A DNA stretch of 64,000 nt, from NCBI RefSeq assembly GCF_002929275.1, contig NZ_PJIK01000001.1, positions 558,001 through 622,000 of the forward strand, written 5' to 3'. This DNA comes from Arthrobacter sp. ZGTC131 (GTDB lineage Bacteria; Actinomycetota; Actinomycetes; Actinomycetales; Micrococcaceae). Below, in pieces: positions 42,566 through 52,399 of this stretch. The position numbers and the translations under genes are program-made. Below the pieces are notes generated by a model, which was not told where the DNA came from, ran no database searches, and saw only the letters and a list, made by a program, of their open reading frames with translations. Positions within the stretch are counted from its first letter, which is position 1, and every line of letters starts with the position of its first letter.

Positions 42566-43210
42566 TCAGGAATCCTGCCGGGCAACCTTCCGCAGGAACG
42601 CCGAGGCGTGGGCTTCGAGGCCGTTGCCCGGTTCCGACGATGTATCCCGCGGCGAGGACGAGCCGGTGGCGACATCCCAGCGCCAGAGGAGGTTTCCGTC
42701 CACCAGGCCGAAGATCCGGGTGGCGGCGCTGTACTCCTTGGAGTGGCTGCCGCGCATCACCATGTCGGTGCTCAGCTGGATCTGCGGGCCCTTGATCTGG
42801 CCGTAGTAGAGCTCCGAGATGCCGCCCGGGTGGGAAATGGAGACGGAAATGTCGAATCCGCCGTCCTTGTTCCGGAGAGCCTCCACCTCGTCAGCGCTCT
42901 TGAGTGCCGGAACAATGTCCCCGGGGATCAGGCCGGGGCCGCTGTCGGCGTCAATTTGCTTGCGCTCAAGCGCCCAGAAGCCGGTCTCGACGGTGAGCGG
43001 CCGGAGTTTGGTGCCGTCGTCGTCGGTCAGCCAGCTTTCCGCACGGTACTGAAGGTACGGCAGCCCGTTTTGGATGAAGGACACATGCTGGAAAAAGTGT
43101 TCTGAATCTTCGTCGCCGGACCCGAGTCGGCCGCTGCCCTCCCACTCACCAATGAGCCAGGAAAGCGGAACCAGTTCGGGGGTCAGGTCTGTGGGGATCT
43201 CAATCGGCAC
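42566..43210 (-). CDS. Nitrobindin-like FABP-family protein
   Basis: This 214-residue protein resembles the ten-stranded beta-barrel nitrobindin/DUF1794 family, which binds heme b and reacts with nitric oxide or peroxynitrite. The signature GEWEGSG is at residues 21-27. H201 in the C-terminal helix (LEAHASAFLRKV) is the likely proximal heme ligand by position. An insertion near residues 183-198 is Ser/Pro-rich. Function is by family. Confidence 0.85.
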   Translation of the reverse strand: MPIEIPTDLTPELVPLSWLIGEWEGSGRLGSGDEDSEHFFQHVSFIQNGLPYLQYRAESWLTDDDGTKLRPLTVETGFWALERKQIDADSGPGLIPGDIVPALKSADEVEALRNKDGGFDISVSISHPGGISELYYGQIKGPQIQLSTDMVMRGSHSKEYSAATRIFGLVDGNLLWRWDVATGSSSPRDTSSEPGNGLEAHASAFLRKVARQDS

Positions 43211-43251
43211 AGCTGTTACCTCTGGAAACTTCTAGCAGGAAGAAAGCGGTT

Positions 43252-43365
43252 CTACTTCTGGCCTTTGAACAGGCGGTAGACCACAAAACCGGCAAACCAG
43301 GCCATGGACAGGCTGGCGATGCCGAGCAGGACAAGGAAGAAAATTTCATATGCAAGTACGGACAT
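43252..43365 (-). CDS. 37-residue single-pass membrane peptide
   Basis: A short frame from the ATG at 43365 encodes MSVLAYEIFFLVLLGIASLS and ends WFAGFVVYRLFKGQK. It is almost one long hydrophobic segment with a basic C terminus. It lies between the polytopic membrane-protein gene (17 bases downstream of its stop) and the nitrobindin-like gene (41 bases), all on the same strand. GTTAGGATGGC upstream offers a weak ribosome-binding site (AGGA). Function unknown. Confidence 0.7.
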   Translation of the reverse strand: MSVLAYEIFFLVLLGIASLSMAWFAGFVVYRLFKGQK

Positions 43366-43382
43366 GATGCCATCCTAACGCG

Positions 43383-44162
43383 TCAGGAGATGAGTAGTTT
43401 GTCTATGAAGTAAGCCAGCGAACCGACCGCCAAAACAGGCGCTAAGCCCATGCCCAGGGCGGCCGGAAAGTTCAGCGGGGTCGCTCGGAGGGTCACGAGG
43501 CGGCGGAAGCTGACCAGGACCGCCCCCACTACAACGCCGAACACCGCGGCCGGCAGGACGGCGATATCGGAAAAGACCAGCCCCGCCAGCGGTCCGGCCA
43601 GCCCGGCAAGAGCTATTCCGAGCGGAGCAATAATCCGGTCAGGCCAGCGGATGAGGCTCACGAGAAGCGCGGCGGCGGCGCTGATGCCGGCCACCAGCAG
43701 CATCTCCTTGACCCCGTTGAACCGTGCCCCCGCGATCCAGCCGGCCCCCAAGCAGGAGAGGAGAACGCCCACGCAGCAGCCCAGAATCGATTCCAGCCGC
43801 TGCGCCTGTCCGGTCCCCCGCAGCAGCTGGACCACGAACACGGCTGTGACGCCAAGGGCAATGAAGCCGGGGGTCCAGTCGAGATAGCCGGGGGCGGCGA
43901 CATAGGCAGCGGCCACCGCCGAGCCGGCACCCGGCAGGCCGATCACGGCCGCCAGGGTTTTCTTCGCAGGGACGCCGAGATAGTGGGGCCAGCCGACGCC
44001 CACAGCCAGGGCAACAACGATTGCGACCGCCAGGAGGACGTCCGGTGTCCGGTAAACACTGGCGACGATGGTGGCCAGGCCTGCCAGTCCAATGACGCCG
44101 ATGCTCCAGGACTTCAGCGTGCGGCCGGCGGCTGCCGGAGCGCTCACTTCAGGCGGGGCCAT
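43383..44162 (-). CDS. Polytopic membrane protein, permease-like
   Basis: This 259-residue protein has about eight hydrophobic helices after a short soluble N terminus (MAPPEVSAPAAAGRTLKSWS). Basic loops such as RRLVTLRATP support a cytoplasmic side. There is no motif I can tie to a known transporter. It is divergent from glnR across 323 bases and is followed at 17 bases by the 37-residue peptide gene. Confidence 0.75.
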   Translation of the reverse strand: MAPPEVSAPAAAGRTLKSWSIGVIGLAGLATIVASVYRTPDVLLAVAIVVALAVGVGWPHYLGVPAKKTLAAVIGLPGAGSAVAAAYVAAPGYLDWTPGFIALGVTAVFVVQLLRGTGQAQRLESILGCCVGVLLSCLGAGWIAGARFNGVKEMLLVAGISAAAALLVSLIRWPDRIIAPLGIALAGLAGPLAGLVFSDIAVLPAAVFGVVVGAVLVSFRRLVTLRATPLNFPAALGMGLAPVLAVGSLAYFIDKLLIS

Positions 44163-44485
44163 GGCGTTCTCATCTCTGACTCTGCACTCAACTTCGCTGC
44201 GTCCTCATCCTGGCTGGGCCGTTGACGGGCAGGGCCACGCGCCCTGACGGTTTCAATCCTGCCCTATGTGACTGCCATATGTCGCAAATGAGGCGGGCTC
44301 CCGGCGCGGATCAGTGTCTGTCAGGTGGCCGTTCGGTATACTCAAAGCTCAGCTACGCTTCCTGCGACAGGAACCGGACGCGCTGGTCTGCCAGCGCTGC
44401 CTCCCGGCCGCAGCCAGCACAGTACCGGCCGGTGAAAGCCCGGTTCAGTCGCCCAATGATGCGCGGACGGCCCCTTGGAGGAACA
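44163..44485. promoter_or_regulatory. glnR upstream region
   Basis: This 323-base divergent intergenic stretch contains a good -10 hexamer TATACT at 44337-44342 on the plus strand, with only a poor -35 (TGTCTG). A transcript from there would give glnR a leader of about 140 bases ending in the strong site TTGGAGGAACA. I see no other gene in it. Confidence 0.4.
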
Positions 44486-45184
44486 ATGTCGCACATCCTG
44501 TTACTGACCAACAGCACCGGATCATCGGTGGACATTTTGCCTGCCTTGGAGCTGTTGAACCACCGGGTGCACATCCTCCCGGCCGAGCCCACCGCGCTGC
44601 TGGAGACGGATCCCTGCGACATTGTGCTCCTGGATGCGCGGAAAGACCTCGTGGGAGCCCGCTCGCTGACCCAGCTTCTGAAGGCAACCGGCCTCAGCGC
44701 GCCGCTGGTGCTGATCCTCACTGAAGGCGGCATGGCCGCGGTGTCCTCCGCGTGGGCCGTCGATGACATCGTGCTGGATTCCGCAGGTCCCGCCGAGGTG
44801 GAGGCCAGAATCAGGCTCTCCGTGGCCCGGGCCGTCCCGGACAAGGAAGACCTCCCCTCCGAAATCCGGGCTGCCGGCGTCGTCATTGACGAGGCGAGCT
44901 ATACGGCGCGGGTCAACGGCGCCGCCCTGAACCTGACCTTCAAGGAGTTCGAGCTGCTGAAGTACCTGGCCCAGCACCCCGGCCGGGTGTTCACCCGCCA
45001 GCAGCTGCTGACCGAGGTGTGGGGCTACGACTACTACGGAGGCACCAGGACCGTAGACGTGCACGTCCGGCGGCTGCGGGCCAAGCTGGGCGCCGACCAC
45101 GAGAACCTGATCAGCACCGTGAGGAACGTCGGCTACCGGCTCACCCTGGTGCGCCAGCAGGAGGACGAGCTCACCGAGGCCTGA
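44486..45184 (+). CDS. glnR: GlnR-like OmpR-family nitrogen regulator
   Basis: This 232-residue protein has an N-terminal receiver-like domain ([20 protein letters not shown]) and a C-terminal winged helix ([20 protein letters not shown] ... [17 protein letters not shown]). D50 aligns with the conserved aspartate of Streptomyces GlnR. The acidic pair that chelates Mg is replaced (N9, S10) and no kinase gene is adjacent, as in atypical orphan GlnR. The segment [11 protein letters not shown] also matches GlnR. The start has a strong GGAGGA site. It probably controls nitrogen assimilation genes. Confidence 0.85.
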   Translation: MSHILLLTNSTGSSVDILPALELLNHRVHILPAEPTALLETDPCDIVLLDARKDLVGARSLTQLLKATGLSAPLVLILTEGGMAAVSSAWAVDDIVLDSAGPAEVEARIRLSVARAVPDKEDLPSEIRAAGVVIDEASYTARVNGAALNLTFKEFELLKYLAQHPGRVFTRQQLLTEVWGYDYYGGTRTVDVHVRRLRAKLGADHENLISTVRNVGYRLTLVRQQEDELTEA

Positions 45185-45215
45185 CCGCCTCAAAGCCGGC
45201 ACACGCGGATTAAGT

Positions 45216-45255
45216 GCAGAACGGCCCGGACTCTTTCGAGTCCGGGCCGTTCTGC
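45216..45255. terminator. Terminator after glnR
   Basis: GCAGAACGGCCCGGACTC and GAGTCCGGGCCGTTCTGC form a perfect 18-bp stem with a four-base TTTC loop, 31 bases past the glnR stop. The T-rich tail is short in both directions. Confidence 0.88.
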
Positions 45256-45397
45256 TTCTCGCTTCAGTGGAGGACATACGGGTCGAACGTATCGATGCCA
45301 CCCCAGTGGTGGATCCCCCCTACAAACTTCCTCCTGGAAACTGCTTCAGGAAGCCGGATGAGATAACGACTATACGGGCCAACGGGGCAGGCCACAA
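45256..45397 (-). ncRNA. Candidate short transcript upstream of mshD (sRNA or 43-codon ORF)
   Basis: On the minus strand TTGTGG (45397-45392) and TATAGT (45374-45369) are 17 bases apart, a near-consensus promoter. A transcript from about 45362 would run about 145 bases into the glnR terminator hairpin. It contains the hairpins CGATACG/CGTATG and CCACC/GGTGG and a GGAGGA motif. In the same direction a GTG at 45395 opens 43 codons to a TGA at 45264, ending WGGIDTFDPYVLH. That GTG overlaps the promoter, so both readings cannot hold together. This is a hypothesis only. Confidence 0.3.
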
Positions 45398-45436
45398 ATC
45401 AGGCACCCCCGCCTGCCGGGCGTATAGCCTTACAGC

Positions 45437-46408
45437 ATGAGCCCTGCGCACCCGGAGAACTGGCCCGTACTCGTCGTCAAAGGCGGTGGCGATGAAGAGC
45501 TGCTGCGGGACATCAAGACCCTGCTGGCTGCCGCCGAGGAATCCGACGGCAATCCCTCCATCTCGGAACAGACCCTCGTGACGCTCCGCGCCACGGATAC
45601 CGGCTCCCACTCGGTGCTGACGCTGGCCCTCTACGCCCCCGACGAGGATTCCGATCCGGCAACCGCACAGGACCTTGCGGGGTTCGCCGTGGTGGTGGAC
45701 GAGGCAGACGGCACCGGCGTCCTGGAAATCGCCGTCCATCCCAGTTACCGGAACCAGGGCGTCGCGGACCGGCTCGTGGGCACCCTGAAGTCTTCGCGCG
45801 GATTCGACGGCCTCCGGGCCTGGTCCCACGGCAACCACGAGGCCGCAGCGGAGCTGGCATCCCGTTACGGCTACGGGCCTGTCCGGGAGCTGTGGAAGAT
45901 GCGGCTCACCACCGCAGCGGCTGAACTGCCCGACGTCGTTCTCCCGGACGGCGTGGCGCTGCGCGCCTTCGTGCCGGGCAAGGACGAAGACGCCTGGCTT
46001 GCGGCCAACCGCGCCGCCTTTGCGCACCATCCCGAACAGGGCTCCATGACCAAGGCGGACCTCGAAGCCCGGATGGCGGAGCCGTGGTTCGACCCCGCGG
46101 GTTTCCTGCTGGCCGAAGACCGCGCGGGGCAACTCCTTGGCTTCCACTGGACCAAGGTGCACCCCCGGCACGGAAGCCACCCGGCAATCGGCGAAGTCTA
46201 TGTGGTGGGCGTGACGCCCGCCGCGCAGGGCATGGGCCTGGGCAAGGCGCTGACCGTGGCCGGAATCAAACATCTCCAGCAGCAAGGGCTCCACGCGGTG
46301 ATGCTGTATACGGATGCGGACAACGCCCCGGCGGTTTCGCTGTACCGGCGGCTTGGCTTCACCCGCTGGGACGTTGACGTCATGTACGGGCCCCTGGCCG
46401 GAGGTTAA
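45437..46408 (+). CDS. mshD: Mycothiol synthase
   Basis: MshD (323 aa) acetylates Cys-GlcN-Ins with acetyl-CoA, the last step of mycothiol synthesis. Two GNAT domains are visible. The N-terminal one carries LEIAVHPSYRNQGVADRLVG. The C-terminal catalytic one carries GEVYVVGVTPAAQGMGLGKA. The family-specific segments RAWSHGNHEAAAELA, GFHWTKVHP and LYTDADNAPAVSLYRRLGF support the specific call over other tandem GNATs. Confidence 0.93.
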   Translation: MSPAHPENWPVLVVKGGGDEELLRDIKTLLAAAEESDGNPSISEQTLVTLRATDTGSHSVLTLALYAPDEDSDPATAQDLAGFAVVVDEADGTGVLEIAVHPSYRNQGVADRLVGTLKSSRGFDGLRAWSHGNHEAAAELASRYGYGPVRELWKMRLTTAAAELPDVVLPDGVALRAFVPGKDEDAWLAANRAAFAHHPEQGSMTKADLEARMAEPWFDPAGFLLAEDRAGQLLGFHWTKVHPRHGSHPAIGEVYVVGVTPAAQGMGLGKALTVAGIKHLQQQGLHAVMLYTDADNAPAVSLYRRLGFTRWDVDVMYGPLAGG

Positions 46409-46513
46409 TCAAGTCATTCGACGCACAGCCCGGGCAAGCTGAGATCTAGGGGTCCGGCCGCGGCGAAAGCTTGTAAGGTTGAAGCTAAATCCCGTCAGCA
46501 TCAAGGAGAGCGC

Positions 46514-48763
46514 ATGCAACCGGAATCCGCCGGAACAGCCACCACCGAAATCACGGCGGCCCCCCCGCGCGCCCGTTTCGGTTCATCCGAAGTGCCGGCG
46601 TCCCGCGCCACGCAGGACCGGATCGACATTCCTGAATTCGCGGCCATCCTGGAGCCTGAGGGCGACATCAGCCGGGACCGATTCCTGGACCGCGAACTGA
46701 GCTGGCTGGCCTTTAATTCCCGCGTCCTGGAGCTCGCGGAAGACCCCGACCTCTACCTCTTGGAGCGGGTCAGCTTCCTGTCCATCTTCGCGTCCAACCT
46801 TGACGAGTTCTTCATGGTGCGCGTGGCCGGCCTGAAGCGGCGGATCGCCACGGGCCTGGCCGTCCCCTCCCCTGCCGGCCTGAGCCCGGTCCAGGTCCTC
46901 GAGCAGATCGGCGAGGCCGCCCACAGGCTCCAGCAGCGGCACGCCCAGGTCTACGCGGAGCAGATCCGGCCCGCACTGGCCTATGAGCACATCCACCTCA
47001 TGCACTGGGATGAACTCGACGACCAGGCCCAGCACCGCCTCAGCGCCATGTTCGCTGAAAAGGTCTTCCCCATCCTCACCCCGCTGGCCGTGGATCCCGC
47101 GCACCCTTTCCCGTACATCTCCGGGCTCTCGCTGAACCTTGCCGTGGTGGTCAGGAACCCTGTCAGCGACAAGGAACTCTTCGCCCGCGTCAAGGTGCCG
47201 GACCAGCTGCCGCGCCTGATCTCGATCGACGGGCCGCGGGCCGGATCGGTGCCGGGCCGGGTTGCCCGGTTCATCGCCCTCGAGGAAGTCATCGCCGTCC
47301 ACCTGGACCAGCTGTTCGCCGGCATGGAAGTCCTGGAACACCACACCTTCCGCGTTACCCGCAACGAGGACGTGGAAGTGGAGGAAGACGACGCCGAAAA
47401 CCTCCTGCAGGCCCTCGAGAAGGAACTGCTGCGCCGCCGGTTTGGCCCGCCTGTCCGGCTCGAGGTCACCAATGACATCAACCCGAACATCCGCGCGCTC
47501 CTGATCCGTGAGCTTGGCGTGGAGGAATCGGAGGTCTACTCCGTTCCGGCGCCACTGGACCTGCGCGGGCTGTCGGTGATCGCCGGCATTGACCGCGCGG
47601 ACCTGCACTACCCCAAGCACGTGCCGCACACCTCCAGGTACCTGAACGAATCCGAAACGTCCAAGGCCGCGAACGTCTTCGCTGCGATGCGGCGCCGGGA
47701 CATCCTGCTGCACCACCCCTACGATTCGTTCTCCACGTCCGTCCAAGCCTTCCTGGAACAGGCCGCGGCGGATCCGAAGGTCCAGGCCATCAAGCAGACC
47801 CTGTACCGCACGTCCGGCGACTCCCCCATCGTCGATGCCCTCATCGACGCCGCGGAGGCCGGCAAGCAGGTGCTGGCGCTCGTGGAGATCAAGGCCCGCT
47901 TCGACGAACAGGCCAACATTTCGTGGGCCCGCAAGCTCGAACAGGCCGGAGTCCACGTGGTGTACGGCATCGTGGGGCTAAAGACACACTGCAAGCTGTC
48001 CCTGGTGGTCCGCCAGGAAGTGGACGGACTGCGGCGGTACTGCCATATCGGAACAGGCAACTACCACCCCCGCACCGCCCGCTACTACGAGGACCTCGGG
48101 CTCCTGACCGCCAACGAGCAGGTGGGCGAGGACCTGTCCAAGCTCTTCAACCAGCTCTCCGGCTACGCCCCCAAGTCAACGTTCAAGCGGCTCCTGGTGG
48201 CTCCGCGCTCGGTGCGCTCCGGCCTGATCGACAGGATTGAAACCGAAATCCGGAACGCCCGGGCCGGTATACCGGCGCGCGTCCAGATCAAGGTCAACTC
48301 CATCGTGGACGAGGCCATCATCGATTCCCTCTACCGCGCATCCCAGGCGGGCGTGAAGGTGGACGTCATTGTCCGCGGCATCTGCTCGCTGCGTCCGGGC
48401 GTTCCCGGGCTGAGCGAGAACATCACGGTTCGTTCCGTCCTGGGCCGCTTCCTGGAGCATTCACGCGTGTTTGCCTTCGCCAATGCCGGTGACCCCGTGG
48501 TCTACATCGGCTCCGCGGACATGATGCACCGGAACCTGGACCGCAGGGTTGAGGCGCTGGTCCAGCTTTCCGGCGGCGAGGACACCACATACGTCACCGA
48601 CCTTCTTGCCAGGTACATGGACCCCGAGACGTCCAGCTGGCACCTCGACAGCCAGGGAGAATGGGCACGCCACCACATCGGCGACGACGGCGGGCATCTT
48701 GACGACGTCCAGTCCCGCCTCCTGGCTTCACGTTCCCGCCAACGCGCCCTCGCCCGGCGGTAG
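46514..48763 (+). CDS. ppk: Polyphosphate kinase 1
   Basis: PPK1 (749 aa) polymerises ATP gamma-phosphate into polyphosphate. The N-terminal domain begins with [20 protein letters not shown] and contains [13 protein letters not shown]. The autophosphorylated histidine is H492 in [13 protein letters not shown], and a second catalytic histidine lies in [15 protein letters not shown]. The start follows AAGGAGAGCGC. The TTG-start Nudix gene begins 10 bases downstream, so they form an operon linking polyphosphate and nucleotide metabolism. Confidence 0.97.
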   Translation: MQPESAGTATTEITAAPPRARFGSSEVPASRATQDRIDIPEFAAILEPEGDISRDRFLDRELSWLAFNSRVLELAEDPDLYLLERVSFLSIFASNLDEFFMVRVAGLKRRIATGLAVPSPAGLSPVQVLEQIGEAAHRLQQRHAQVYAEQIRPALAYEHIHLMHWDELDDQAQHRLSAMFAEKVFPILTPLAVDPAHPFPYISGLSLNLAVVVRNPVSDKELFARVKVPDQLPRLISIDGPRAGSVPGRVARFIALEEVIAVHLDQLFAGMEVLEHHTFRVTRNEDVEVEEDDAENLLQALEKELLRRRFGPPVRLEVTNDINPNIRALLIRELGVEESEVYSVPAPLDLRGLSVIAGIDRADLHYPKHVPHTSRYLNESETSKAANVFAAMRRRDILLHHPYDSFSTSVQAFLEQAAADPKVQAIKQTLYRTSGDSPIVDALIDAAEAGKQVLALVEIKARFDEQANISWARKLEQAGVHVVYGIVGLKTHCKLSLVVRQEVDGLRRYCHIGTGNYHPRTARYYEDLGLLTANEQVGEDLSKLFNQLSGYAPKSTFKRLLVAPRSVRSGLIDRIETEIRNARAGIPARVQIKVNSIVDEAIIDSLYRASQAGVKVDVIVRGICSLRPGVPGLSENITVRSVLGRFLEHSRVFAFANAGDPVVYIGSADMMHRNLDRRVEALVQLSGGEDTTYVTDLLARYMDPETSSWHLDSQGEWARHHIGDDGGHLDDVQSRLLASRSRQRALARR

Positions 48764-48773
48764 GACGCGGCAT

Positions 48774-49745
48774 TTGAAGAGCAGCGACTCACCCATACCG
48801 GATCAGACCGATCACCCGGGCGAGCCGATCGCCGTCACGGCGGCCGGCGCCCTGCCTTGGCGTGTCAAGAAGGACCAGCTGGAGGTCCTCCTGATCCACC
48901 GGCCCCGTTACGACGATTGGTCGTGGCCAAAGGGCAAGCTCGACGCCGGCGAAACGGTGCCCGAATGCGCTGTCCGCGAGGTGGAGGAGGAGATCGGGCT
49001 GCACGCCCCTTTGGGAATTCCGCTTCCGCCCATCCACTATCACGTTCCGGCAGGGCTGAAGGTGGTGCACTACTGGGCGGTGGAAGTCACAGGGTCTCCC
49101 CTGCACCCCGACGGCAGGGAGGTGGACAGCGTCATGTGGTGCACCCCGCAGCGGGCGGCGGCAATGCTGTCCAACCCCTCCGACATCGGGCCCCTTGAGT
49201 TTCTGGTGGCGGCGCATTCCCGGAATGAACTGCACACCTGGCCGTTAGTCATCGTGCGCCATGCCAAGGCGAAGCCGAGGTCCTCATGGACCAAAGCCGA
49301 AGGCGAGCGGCCGCTGGCCGCCACCGGAGTGCGGCAAGCCCAGGCAGTGCGCCGGCTCCTGAGGGTCTGGAAGCCGCTGCGGGTGGTCAGCAGCCCCTGG
49401 GAGCGGTGCGTCGCCACGATCGCGCCGTATGCCAAGGCGGCGGACGCGAAGGTGAAGCTGGTGGACGCGCTGACGGAGCACCGCCACGCCCGGAACCCGC
49501 AGAAAACGGCGGCAACTGTGGAGTCCCTGTTCGACAAGCAGCGCGCCGTGGTGCTCTGCACGCACCGGCCCGCGCTGCCAACAGTCCTGAACCAGCTCGG
49601 CGTGTACATGAACACGAGGCTGAAGGGCCTGCTTCCGGGGGCCGACCCGTACCTTGCACCGGGGGAAATGGTCATCTGCCACGTGGCGCACGGCAGCAAG
49701 AGCAAGATCGTGGCCGTGGAACAGTTCAAGCCCTTCGACGACTGA
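48774..49745 (+). CDS. Nudix hydrolase-histidine phosphatase fusion (MutT1-like)
   Basis: This 323-residue protein from a TTG start with AGGA upstream has two domains. The Nudix box G54-x5-E60-x7-REVEEEIG (68-75) is intact. The C-terminal half is a histidine phosphatase with VIVRHAKAKPRSSW (about 166) and CTHRPALPTVL. This fusion matches mycobacterial MutT1, which removes 8-oxo-(d)GTP or diadenosine polyphosphates in two steps. The catalytic RH of the phosphatase domain is present. It is co-transcribed with ppk. Confidence 0.9.
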   Translation: MKSSDSPIPDQTDHPGEPIAVTAAGALPWRVKKDQLEVLLIHRPRYDDWSWPKGKLDAGETVPECAVREVEEEIGLHAPLGIPLPPIHYHVPAGLKVVHYWAVEVTGSPLHPDGREVDSVMWCTPQRAAAMLSNPSDIGPLEFLVAAHSRNELHTWPLVIVRHAKAKPRSSWTKAEGERPLAATGVRQAQAVRRLLRVWKPLRVVSSPWERCVATIAPYAKAADAKVKLVDALTEHRHARNPQKTAATVESLFDKQRAVVLCTHRPALPTVLNQLGVYMNTRLKGLLPGADPYLAPGEMVICHVAHGSKSKIVAVEQFKPFDD

Positions 49746-49840
49746 GGGCTCTTTTCTTCGCGCGGTTTTTTGTCAGGGCGGCTTGCTACCTTGAGTTGAA
49801 GACTTGAGCTGAACAGCGGGATCACAAGTTGGGGGACTTG

Positions 49841-51497
49841 ATGCCTATCCGGTTTGAACTTCTGCCGATGGCCTTGCTCTGGCCTGTCACGGCCGGCCTG
49901 GCCATCTACGCCGTGCTGCGCTGGGTCCTCCGGGAGCCCGGGGGCGGGGTCTCACCGGCTTCCGCGTCCCGGCACGCCCTGTGGGTCGGCGTCCTCGGCT
50001 GGATGGCGAGTTCGCTGCACGGTGCCGGCAACGCGGGCATCATTCCGGTCAGCACGGGCGCCGCTGCCCTGCAGGACGCGGCGGACATCCTGCCGGCCCT
50101 CGCGTGGCCCATCCTGGGTTGCCTCAGCATCCACGCAATCGGACAGTTGAGCTACTACGCACCCCGCCGTCCCCGGCGTCATGGAACTCTTCCGCGTCAT
50201 GCAATCCTGCGGACTCCTGCAGCTCCGCCGGAGCGGCGCGTGAAGGACTTCCTCCCGGCCGCCCTCATGGGCCACCCTGGCTGTTTTCGCGGCGTCCGCC
50301 GGCACCATCGCGTGCGCGGCAACCCAGCCGCCCTACGATCCGCTGCCTTACACCTCGAAGCCCGATGCCGCGGGCGGCTTCACCAGCGTGGGAGGCGACG
50401 GGCGCATTGCCGGCACTGAACTGGCGGCCTGCCTGGCCGGCGCCTTGCTGGTGCTGGCCGCCGGAACAGCCCTTCTGCTGTGGTTGATCTCCCGGCGCCG
50501 GCAACTGGAGGATCTCAACACCGACGACGACAAGGTCCTCCGCACGATCGCCATCAACCGCCTGCTAAGGACGGCCGCCACCATGGCTGCCGGGCTGGCC
50601 GCCATTGCCGGCAACTTTGCCTGCCGCCCGGATCCCTCCAGCACCACGGGATGGACCAATGCGGCCGGTCTCGGCGCCATGGCGGTGCTGCTGGTCATGT
50701 GGTGGTGGCCGCCGCCCCGGCTCCCCAGCCTGCACCCCATCCCCCGAACCCGGCCGCGTCGGGAACTCTCGGCGGCCAGACATCCGGCTGCCTTGCTGGC
50801 GGAGTCCATCGGCGCGGCAATCGGAGTGGCAGCCGTGGTGCCCGCGCTCGCCTCCCTGTTCCTGCTGGGCCCCGCGCTGCCGGCCTTCGGCCCGGCGGCG
50901 GTGCCTGCCGTCATGGCGGTCTCCGTGCTGCTGGCAATCCTTGGCGGGGAACTGCTTCTCCAGCGAAACTACGGCCGCCAGGATGCCGTCCGCGGCTGGC
51001 CGCAGCAGCCGGTTGCGCCGGCGCTCCTCGCCGCCGCCATAGTCGCGTCCCTGCTGCTGGCGGCAGTGCTGACGGTCACCGCATTCGGCGAGGCGGCGCT
51101 GAACCGGCCGCCCAGTTGGATACCGACGGCGGCAGCAACGGCCGCCGTCGTCCTCGCCGTCCTGCCGGCGGCCTTCGCCGTGCGCCGGCGCGACGGGATC
51201 GTCACAACGGACAACGGGCTGGACGCGGCGCTGCGCGCCATCACGGCCCACCGGATCGTCCGCACGCTGGCCGCGTTCCTGGCCGCAGAGGCCGGCGGCC
51301 TGCTGATAACGGCAAGCTACGCCTGGACTCCCTTCATGGAACCGCTGGCCGCAACGTCGCAACACTGGACGCCTGCCGTCGTCGCCGGGGCCGTCCTGTG
51401 CGCGGCCGGCGTGGTGATCTCCGTAATTCCGGTACGGAAACTGGTCAGCAGCTCCGCGCCGTCTGCCCCTCCCATTCCCGCGGAGCCCGTCCGGTGA
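49841..51497 (+). pseudogene. Frameshifted polytopic membrane-protein gene
   Basis: Two overlapping frames together read as one membrane protein. The first begins at the ATG at 49841 (MPIRFELLPMALLWPVTAGL) and is sensible to VKDFLPAA near 50263. The second, in the frame ending at 51497, becomes sensible at SWATLAVFAASAGTIACAAT from 50265. One extra C in the CCC run at 50262-50264 explains the shift. Past that point the first frame turns into Arg/His-rich sequence with no hydrophobic pattern. The restored product would be about 550 aa with about 10 helices. A start at TTG 49829 is also possible. It could be a real mutation or a base-calling error. Confidence 0.75.
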
Positions 51498-51583
51498 GGG
51501 GCCATGTAACCCGTCTGCGGCGGGCTGTGACACGGCGAAGGTCCATGACGCAGAGGCAAATCTGCGCCGACGGAACGTGTTAG

Positions 51584-51589
51584 TAGACT
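51584..51589 (+). promoter_or_regulatory. -10 element of a probable leaderless thyA transcript
   Basis: TAGACT ends six bases before the thyA GTG and no ribosome-binding site is present. This spacing is the one expected if transcription begins at the start codon, as is common in actinobacteria. The -35 region is weak. Confidence 0.5.
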
Positions 51590-51595
51590 GGACGC

Positions 51596-52399
51596 GTGAG
51601 CATCCCTACGCCTTATGAAGACCTTCTGCGCGACGTCATGGCCAACGGCACGCACAAATCAGACCGGACCGGAACGGGCACCAGCAGCGTATTCGGGCGT
51701 CAGATGCGCTTTGACCTGAGCAAGAGTTTCCCGCTGATCACCACCAAGCGCGTGCACTTCAAGTCCGTTGCCGTGGAACTGCTGTGGTTCCTGCGGGGCG
51801 ACACCAATGTGAAGTGGATGCAGGACCAGGGCGTCACCATCTGGAACGAATGGGCTGACGCCGACGGCGAACTCGGCCCGGTGTACGGCGTCCAGTGGCG
51901 CAGCTGGCCCACCCCGGACGGCGGCCACATCGACCAGATCACCGAACTCGTCGAGAACCTGAAGGCCAACCCGGATTCACGTCGGCACATCGTGTCGGCC
52001 TGGAATGTGGCGGAACTCAACGACATGGCCCTGCCGCCCTGCCACGCGTTCTTCCAGTTCTACGTGGCAGGCGGCAAGCTCTCCTGCCAGCTGTACCAGC
52101 GGTCTGCGGACATGTTCCTGGGCGTGCCGTTCAACATCGCGTCGTATGCCTTGCTGACGTGCATGTTGGCGCAGCAGACCGGGCTTGAGCCCGGCGAATT
52201 CGTCTGGACCGGCGGCGACGTCCACATTTATGACAACCATATGGACCAGGTCCTGAAGCAGCTGGACCGGGAACCGTACGAATACCCGCAGCTGAAAATC
52301 ACCCGGAAACCCGCCTCGATCTTCGACTACACGCTGGACGACTTCGAAGTGGTCGGCTACCGGCACCACCCAACGATCAAGGCGCCGATCGCCGTATGA
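51596..52399 (+). CDS. thyA: Thymidylate synthase
   Basis: ThyA (267 aa) makes dTMP from dUMP using methylene-tetrahydrofolate. The nucleophile is C149 in [12 protein letters not shown]. Other conserved segments are [35 protein letters not shown] and [18 protein letters not shown]. The start is GTG and the message may be leaderless. The stop overlaps the DHFR start (ATGA), coupling the two steps of the thymidylate cycle. Confidence 0.98.
   Translation: MSIPTPYEDLLRDVMANGTHKSDRTGTGTSSVFGRQMRFDLSKSFPLITTKRVHFKSVAVELLWFLRGDTNVKWMQDQGVTIWNEWADADGELGPVYGVQWRSWPTPDGGHIDQITELVENLKANPDSRRHIVSAWNVAELNDMALPPCHAFFQFYVAGGKLSCQLYQRSADMFLGVPFNIASYALLTCMLAQQTGLEPGEFVWTGGDVHIYDNHMDQVLKQLDREPYEYPQLKITRKPASIFDYTLDDFEVVGYRHHPTIKAPIAV

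Noticed and set aside
45216-45345. 6C-type actinobacterial small RNA because of the CCCCCC run near 45320
   Set aside because: Only one C6 run is present, and it is not placed in a pair of hairpin loops as the 6C motif requires.
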